Assembly (NCBI GenBank): GCA_963771735.1
Contig: CAVYUN010000003.1
Coordinates: forward strand, 62,001-126,000
DNA length: 64,000 bases
Direction of reading: 5' to 3'
From: 66-474 sp963771735
Lineage (GTDB): Bacteria; Pseudomonadota; Gammaproteobacteria; Xanthomonadales; Rhodanobacteraceae
Notes under the pieces: generated by a model
What the model saw: only the letters and a program-made list of their open reading frames with translations
Told to the model about the DNA's origin: nothing
The model's database searches: none
Position numbers and translations under genes: made by a program
Part shown: piece by piece, positions 59,405 through 64,000 of the stretch
Layout of the letters: the number at the start of each line of letters is the position of its first letter
How positions within the stretch are numbered: position 1 is the first letter of the stretch

Positions 59405-60591
59405 GGATCGTGATCAATGGCGCCGGCATCGCTGGCACCGCGCTCGCCTGGTGGCTGCGCAAGTCCGGCCACGACGTGTTGCTGGTCGAACGGTCGCCGC
59501 AATTCCGGCGTGGCGGCTACGCGATCGACTTCTGGGGCATCGGTTACGACGTCGCGGAAAAGATGGGCTTGCTCCCGCGCATCCTGGAACTGGGTTATCA
59601 GGTCAAGGAGATGCGTTACGTCGACGGTGACGACCGTATCCGTGGTGGTTTTCCCGTCGACGTGTTCGGCCGGATGACGCGCAATCGTTATACGCAACTG
59701 CGGCGCACCGATCTTGCGGCCACGATCTACGCTGCGCTGGACGATGGCGTCGAAACGATCTTCGGCGATTCTGTTGCACAGATCGAGGAACGCGGCGATT
59801 GCGTACGGGTCGGTTTCGAGCGGGCCGCGCCGCGCGAGGCCGACCTGGTGATCGGCGCCGACGGGTTGCACTCGCGCGTCCGCGAGCTCGCATTCGGAGC
59901 ACAGGGAAATTTCGAGGTTCCGCTCGGCTACCACGTCGCCGCCTTCGAGATCGACGGCTACCGGCCGCGCGACGATCTCGTCGCCGTCAGCCACGCCGTG
60001 GCGGGAAGGCAGATCACGCGCCTGTCGATGCGCGACGACAAGACACTGTTCCTGTTCGTGTTCCGCGACGAGTACCTGCACGGGGGCACGGCTTCGAACA
60101 CCAGCGGGCGCAAGGCGCTGCTCAGCAACGCGTTCGCCGACGTCGGCTGGGAAACCCCGCGGATACTCGACGCGATGCAACATGCCGGCGACTTCTATTT
60201 CGACCGCGTCAGCCAGATCCGGATGGACGACTGGAGCTGCGGCCGGATTGCCTTGATCGGCGATGCCGCGGCCTGCGTCTCGCTGCTGGCTGGCGAAGGC
60301 ACCGGACTGGCGATGGCCGAAGCCTACGTGCTCGCGGGTGAACTGCACGCCTGCAAAAACGACCATCGCGAGGCGTTCACCCGCTGGCAGGCACGCATGC
60401 TGCCGTTCCTCGCGGCCAAGCAGCGGTCGGCGGCGAAATTCGCATCCTCGTTTGCGCCCCGCACCACCCTTGGCGTCGCGTTTCGCGACCGCGTCAGCCG
60501 GCTGCTGCGGATTCCGTTGTTCGCGAACTGGCTGGTCGGCCGTGCCGTGCACGACGACATCGAGCTGCCCGACTACCACTTCCACGAATGA
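59401..60591 (+). CDS. FAD-dependent monooxygenase (PHBH fold), first
   Basis: Flavoprotein hydroxylase of 396 residues with the FAD fingerprint INGAGIAGTALAWWLRKSG at the N-terminus, the GADGLHSRVR motif near 160 and GDAAACVSLLAGEGTGLAM near 280. It resembles the TetX/UbiH-like group. Substrate unknown. Four-base overlap with the small gene upstream. Confidence 0.9.
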   Translation: MRIVINGAGIAGTALAWWLRKSGHDVLLVERSPQFRRGGYAIDFWGIGYDVAEKMGLLPRILELGYQVKEMRYVDGDDRIRGGFPVDVFGRMTRNRYTQLRRTDLAATIYAALDDGVETIFGDSVAQIEERGDCVRVGFERAAPREADLVIGADGLHSRVRELAFGAQGNFEVPLGYHVAAFEIDGYRPRDDLVAVSHAVAGRQITRLSMRDDKTLFLFVFRDEYLHGGTASNTSGRKALLSNAFADVGWETPRILDAMQHAGDFYFDRVSQIRMDDWSCGRIALIGDAAACVSLLAGEGTGLAMAEAYVLAGELHACKNDHREAFTRWQARMLPFLAAKQRSAAKFASSFAPRTTLGVAFRDRVSRLLRIPLFANWLVGRAVHDDIELPDYHFHE

Positions 60592-60610
60592 CGAGGAGAA
60601 CATCAAGCCG

Positions 60611-62068
60611 ATGACCACTGTCGATACCGACGTGCTGATCGTGGGCGCCGGACCGGTCGGCCTGTTCCTGGCCAACGAATGCGCACGCCGCGGGCTGCGC
60701 TGGCGGCTGGTGGAGGCCCATGCCTCGCAATCGGAACACTCCAAGGCACTCGCGATCTTTCCGCGCACGCTGGAAATCTTCGACATGGCCGGACTGGCCG
60801 GGCCGTTCCTCGAAGCAGCCAATCGGGTCACGTCGATCAGGGTGACGACGCGCGAACATACGCTCGCCCGATTGCCGTTCGCACCGGACAACAGCGCCTG
60901 TCCGTTCGTGGCCATGGTTCCACAGGACCAGACCGAACGCCTGCTGGTCGAGGCCCTGGCCCGCAAGGGCGGCGCGGTGGAATACCGGACCTCGTTCATC
61001 GAGGCCACCCAGGGCGATGACTGCGTGCATGTCACGCTGGACAAGCACGGCGAGCGGGAAACAGTCACCGCGGCGTTCGTGGTTGGCTGCGACGGTGCGC
61101 ACAGCACGGTGCGCGAGTTGCTGAAGCTGCCGTTCGAAGGCGGCGAATACCGCCAGCGCTTCATGCTGGCCGACATCGAAACCGACACGACCCTGCCCGC
61201 AGCGGAGATGCAGTTGTGCCCGAACAGGAACGGGCCATTGGCGATCTTTCCGATGAGCGCGACGCGCCGCCGCATCGTGGCGATGATCGATCAGCCGGAA
61301 GGCGATGCACCCTCGCTTGATCTGGTGAACCGGCTGCTGGCCGAACGCGCGCCCGCCGGGGTCACGGCACTGGCCCTTCACTGGAGCGGCTATTTCCACA
61401 TCCATCACCGCCATGTCGCGCGCATGCGCGAGGGACGCATGTTCGTCGCGGGGGACGCCGCCCACATCCACAGCCCCTTCGGTGGCCAGGGCATGAACAC
61501 GGGCCTGCAGGATGCCTGGAACCTGGTCTGGAAACTCGACCTGTTCCTGCGCGGCCACGGCAACGAGGCCCTGCTGGAGAGCTACAGCGACGAGCGCCTG
61601 CCGGTGGTCAAGGGCGTCATCGAAACCACGGATTACCTGACCCGTGCCATGGACACTCCGAACCGCCTGGCCGAGGCCTTGCGTGACGTGGTGATTCCCA
61701 TGGTTTCCCGGCTCGCGCCGTTTCAGCACGCGCTGGTGCAGCGGCTCTCGGAACTCGGCATCGACTACCGCGGCAGTCCGATCGTGGAGGGGGCCGGCAA
61801 ACGCTACCTCGACGATTCGATGCGGGGCGGCACCGGCATTTGCAGCCGCTACCTGCTGCTGCTGGACAGCAACGCGCCGGCGCCGGTCATGAATGCGGCC
61901 AGACGGCTCGCCGACACCTTCGCCGCGCTCGTCGACCTGCGGCCGACGCAACACCCCGGCGTGACGCTGGTTCGGCCCGACGGCTACGTGGCCTTTGCTG
62001 CCACAAGTGGCAACGACAACGCACTTGAGTCGGTGCACGCGCTGCTGGACATGCAGACATCGGCCTGA
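60611..62068 (+). CDS. FAD-dependent monooxygenase (PHBH fold), second
   Basis: A 485-residue aromatic-hydroxylase-type enzyme: VLIVGAGPVGLFLANECARR, GCDGAHSTVR and MFVAGDAAHIHSPFGGQG. A C-terminal thioredoxin-like extension as in phenol and polyketide hydroxylases fits the length. Starts 19 bases after the first monooxygenase; the pair may act on one compound or in sequence. Confidence 0.9.
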   Translation: MTTVDTDVLIVGAGPVGLFLANECARRGLRWRLVEAHASQSEHSKALAIFPRTLEIFDMAGLAGPFLEAANRVTSIRVTTREHTLARLPFAPDNSACPFVAMVPQDQTERLLVEALARKGGAVEYRTSFIEATQGDDCVHVTLDKHGERETVTAAFVVGCDGAHSTVRELLKLPFEGGEYRQRFMLADIETDTTLPAAEMQLCPNRNGPLAIFPMSATRRRIVAMIDQPEGDAPSLDLVNRLLAERAPAGVTALALHWSGYFHIHHRHVARMREGRMFVAGDAAHIHSPFGGQGMNTGLQDAWNLVWKLDLFLRGHGNEALLESYSDERLPVVKGVIETTDYLTRAMDTPNRLAEALRDVVIPMVSRLAPFQHALVQRLSELGIDYRGSPIVEGAGKRYLDDSMRGGTGICSRYLLLLDSNAPAPVMNAARRLADTFAALVDLRPTQHPGVTLVRPDGYVAFAATSGNDNALESVHALLDMQTSA

Positions 62069-62086
62069 AAGAACCTGTACTCGAAA

Positions 62087-62115
62087 TTGGAATCTCCCGC
62101 TGCGGGTTCGATATT
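62087..62115 (+). promoter_or_regulatory. Candidate promoter of the alpha/beta hydrolase gene
   Basis: TTGGAA and GATATT spaced 17, each 4/6. It would give the hydrolase an own start in the 112-base gap after the monooxygenase. Confidence 0.35.
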
Positions 62116-62180
62116 CCGGCACTGTCCGGAAGGATCGTCGACTCGACACGGCACGCTTGTTGGGCAATGAGGTGGTACGG

Positions 62181-63227
62181 ATGAGCAAGGGTTGGTCTGC
62201 ACTGGTTTTCCTCGCATTCGCCGGCGTGGCCGTCGGCGCTCCGGCATGGCAGGTCAAGCCGTCGCCGGAGATCGTCCATCGCGACGTGCACTTTTCCGAC
62301 CGCGGCGCCGATCTTGCCGGCACGCTGTACGAACCGCGCACCGGAACGCACCTGCCGGCGGTCGTCGTGTTGTGGGGCGCGGAAGTGCCGACGCGCAAAT
62401 TCGCGCTCTACCGGCATCTCACCCAGGGCCTGCCCGCCATGGGCATCGCGGTGCTGGTCTTCGACCGCCGCGGCAGTGGCGCGTCCACCGGCAGCATGCA
62501 CGGTTCCGACTACCAGCTTCTCGCAGGCGATGGCGTGGCCGCGGCACGTTTCCTGTCGCGGGAACCGCGCATCGACCCGCACCGGATCGGCTATTGGGGG
62601 CTCAGCCAGGGCGGCTGGCTCGCAGTGCTGGCCGCGAGCAGGGATCGGCACGCCGCGTTCGCGGTGTCGGTTTCCGCCCCGCTGGTCACGCCGGCCGAGC
62701 AGATGGATTTCGCGGTGGCGAACCTGCTCACGGTCCGCGGTTTCACGCACGCCGATATCACGCAAGCCATCGCCGTTCGCCATGCCTGGCAGGGATTCCT
62801 GCGCGGCGATGTTTCCTTCGCCACCGCGCTGACGGCGATCCGGCATGCCCAGGCGCGGCCGTGGTTCAAACTGGAATTCATGCCCGACGCGGCCGAATTC
62901 GCCAGGGAGCCGGTGAACCAAGCCTGGAAGAAGGACATGGACTACGATCCGCTACGCATCGCCGCGCAGGTCACCGTGCCGACCTTGTTCATCTACGGCG
63001 GCGCCGATCCGTGGGTGCCGGTCGCGCGCTCGGTGCAGCGGCTGCAATCGCTGGTTAGCCAACACCCGAACCTCGAATACCGCGTGATCGCCGATGCCGA
63101 CCACACCATGATGTTGCCGAAAAAAACCATAATGGCGTTCGACCATCGGACGCTGCTCGACGAAGCGCCGCAGGCGCCGGCCTACTTCATGCTGCTGGCG
63201 AGCTGGATCGAACGGCACACGCACTGA
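62181..63227 (+). CDS. Exported alpha/beta hydrolase
   Basis: A 348-residue hydrolase with signal peptide (cleavage after about AGVAVGA), GAEVPTRKFALYRHL, nucleophile Ser in YWGLSQGGWLAV, acid in FIYGGADPWVP and a late His in IADADHTMML. Acts outside the cytoplasm; substrate unknown. GAGG precedes the ATG by eight bases. Confidence 0.88.
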   Translation: MSKGWSALVFLAFAGVAVGAPAWQVKPSPEIVHRDVHFSDRGADLAGTLYEPRTGTHLPAVVVLWGAEVPTRKFALYRHLTQGLPAMGIAVLVFDRRGSGASTGSMHGSDYQLLAGDGVAAARFLSREPRIDPHRIGYWGLSQGGWLAVLAASRDRHAAFAVSVSAPLVTPAEQMDFAVANLLTVRGFTHADITQAIAVRHAWQGFLRGDVSFATALTAIRHAQARPWFKLEFMPDAAEFAREPVNQAWKKDMDYDPLRIAAQVTVPTLFIYGGADPWVPVARSVQRLQSLVSQHPNLEYRVIADADHTMMLPKKTIMAFDHRTLLDEAPQAPAYFMLLASWIERHTH

Positions 63228-63242
63228 AAGGAAACCCGCATC

Positions 63243-63686
63243 ATGCCGACTTATCGCGTGACCGAAAACATCGCGGCGCCCGCCGCCCGGGTCTGGGCAC
63301 CACTGCGCAACGTGCTTGCATGGCCGGAGTGGCTGCCCACGGTTACCTCCGTCACCCCGCTTGGCGTCAGCAACCTGGAGATCGGCGCGCGCTTCCGCGT
63401 GCTGCAACCGAAGCTGCGCCCGGCGATCTGGGAGGTCGTGTCCGTCCGCAAAGGCGAGGGCTTCGTCTGGCAGGCCGGATCGCCCGCCCTCGCCATGCGC
63501 GCCGGTCATGTCGTTGAACCGACGGGTCCGGAAACCTGCAAGCTCACCCTCGAGTTCAGCTTCTCCGGCCTGTTGTCGCCACTCGCCGGCCTGCTCGCCG
63601 GACCGCTCACGCGACGCTATATCGCCACCGAAGCCGCTTCGCTCAAGGCCGTGGCCGAAGCTGCGGGCGCCCCATCGCGACGCTGA
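63243..63686 (+). CDS. SRPBCC (polyketide cyclase-like) protein
   Basis: A 147-residue START-like ligand-binding protein: MPTYRVTENIAAPAARVWAP and the conserved lipocalin-like core SPALAMRAGHVVEPTGPETC. Fifteen bases after the hydrolase, probably cotranscribed. Such proteins bind small hydrophobic molecules. Confidence 0.85.
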   Translation: MPTYRVTENIAAPAARVWAPLRNVLAWPEWLPTVTSVTPLGVSNLEIGARFRVLQPKLRPAIWEVVSVRKGEGFVWQAGSPALAMRAGHVVEPTGPETCKLTLEFSFSGLLSPLAGLLAGPLTRRYIATEAASLKAVAEAAGAPSRR

Positions 63687-63713
63687 ACAGCGTACGCAAA
63701 TGACATCAACTTA

Positions 63714-64000
63714 TTATTCGATTTTTCCTGCGGGCCGCGGAGTGCTCATTGCCCTCCGCGGACGGGATGCCCGCGCTTGACGCGCGTTACGTCGCGCCAT
63801 GAAAAAGCCGTTGAAGGAAAGACGCCCCGTAGCCGGATCACTGGTCAACCTTTCCGGCGTCACGATGTCGCCCGAATGCAGCAGCCCGCCATCGTAGAAA
63901 ATCATGCGATTCCAGCGTGCCGGGACCCTGCCCGTCCGGGTGAAGCAGCCGTTGTCGCCGATCATGTACCCCGGTCTCATCCCGTAACGCTGCGTGAACT
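63714..64000 (-). CDS. DUF6445 family protein, C-terminal part
   Basis: Only the last 95 or so residues are in the window; the start is beyond the right edge. FTQRYGMRPGYMIGDNGCFT and MIFYDGGLLHSGDIVTPERL match this family of possible 2OG-oxygenase-like proteins, with His in LLHSGD as a metal-ligand candidate. Ends in a Pro/Arg-rich tail. An internal ATG at 63980 is not the start, since the frame stays open upstream. Confidence 0.7.
   Translation of the reverse strand, partial: FTQRYGMRPGYMIGDNGCFTRTGRVPARWNRMIFYDGGLLHSGDIVTPERLTSDPATGRLSFNGFFMARRNARQARASRPRRAMSTPRPAGKIE

Noticed and set aside
63714..63980. Complete 88-residue gene at the right edge
   Set aside because: The frame stays open to the window end and the family is longer, so this is a C-terminal part.

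Overview
The window is GC-rich, gene-dense chromosomal DNA from a gammaproteobacterium of the order Lysobacterales (Xanthomonadales), most likely Rhodanobacteraceae. This placement rests on gene order (yceD-rpmF-fabH-fabD-fabG-acpP-fabF-mltG-tmk-holB on one strand), KdkA beside a family 9 glycosyltransferase and a DUF6165 gene, and a 49-residue basic protein of a type I associate with this group. It is inference from families and synteny, not from a database search. I saw no insertion sequence, integrase, phage gene or CRISPR array.

Layout. 1-7650 (minus): fatty-acid synthesis operon running into mltG, tmk and holB, driven by a strong promoter in front of yceD. 7724-13366 (plus): a membrane coiled-coil protein, Maf pyrophosphatase, a MoxR/DUF58/TgpA-like transglutaminase trio and a Slp lipoprotein. 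13462-17448 (minus): HIT protein, recR, ybaB, dnaX, 4.5S RNA and tRNA-Ser(GGA), with a tandem repeat array between the tRNA and the 4.5S RNA. 17449-21303 (minus): molybdopterin genes moaACDE behind an MBL-fold hydrolase and kdkA. 21331-29236: glycosyltransferase, DUF6165, exported amidase, tRNA-Ser(CGA), MltD-like transglycosylase, GreB, DUF202 protein and RimO. 29369-35298 (plus): a tight 5-oxoproline operon (dienelactone hydrolase, HIT protein, pxpB, pxpC, pxpA, DUF969, DUF979, pcp). 35454-41906: lipoprotein, dcd, apbC/mrp, DUF2147, a penicillin-acylase-family enzyme and an Old Yellow Enzyme. 41984-57848: mixed region in which six genes (GNAT, msrB, alcohol dehydrogenase, MFS, DUF2178-like, MBL-fold) carry frameshifts while their neighbours are intact; it also holds an M19 dipeptidase/aminotransferase/sulfotransferase operon, a PAS hybrid kinase paired with an EAL response regulator, and a DUF1543-VOC fusion. 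57973-63686: a TetR regulator divergent from an AhpD-like protein, a small protein and two flavin monooxygenases, followed by a hydrolase and an SRPBCC protein. A partial DUF6445 gene closes the window.

Most unusual signals. (1) Two tRNA-Ser genes of different anticodon are each followed by the same kind of repeat, which ends in a copy of the tRNA 3' end; a hairpin in it shows two compensated base-pair changes between loci. This resembles the tyrT/rtT repeats of E. coli. (2) A three-copy intergenic repeat near acpP, dnaX and dcd. (3) A REP-like palindrome family with one copy lying in frame inside pxpB. (4) A cluster of frameshifted genes between 42 and 58 kb. (5) Several promoters whose -10 box lies so close to the start codon that leaderless mRNAs are predicted.

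How the genes work together. The left third is housekeeping: lipid synthesis, replication clamp loading, recombination, protein targeting and translation factors. The 5-oxoproline operon forms a complete predicted route: Pcp frees pyroglutamate from peptide ends, DUF969/979 probably move it, and PxpABC convert it to glutamate. The right-hand part is accessory: oxidative repair, signalling, detoxification and flavin chemistry.
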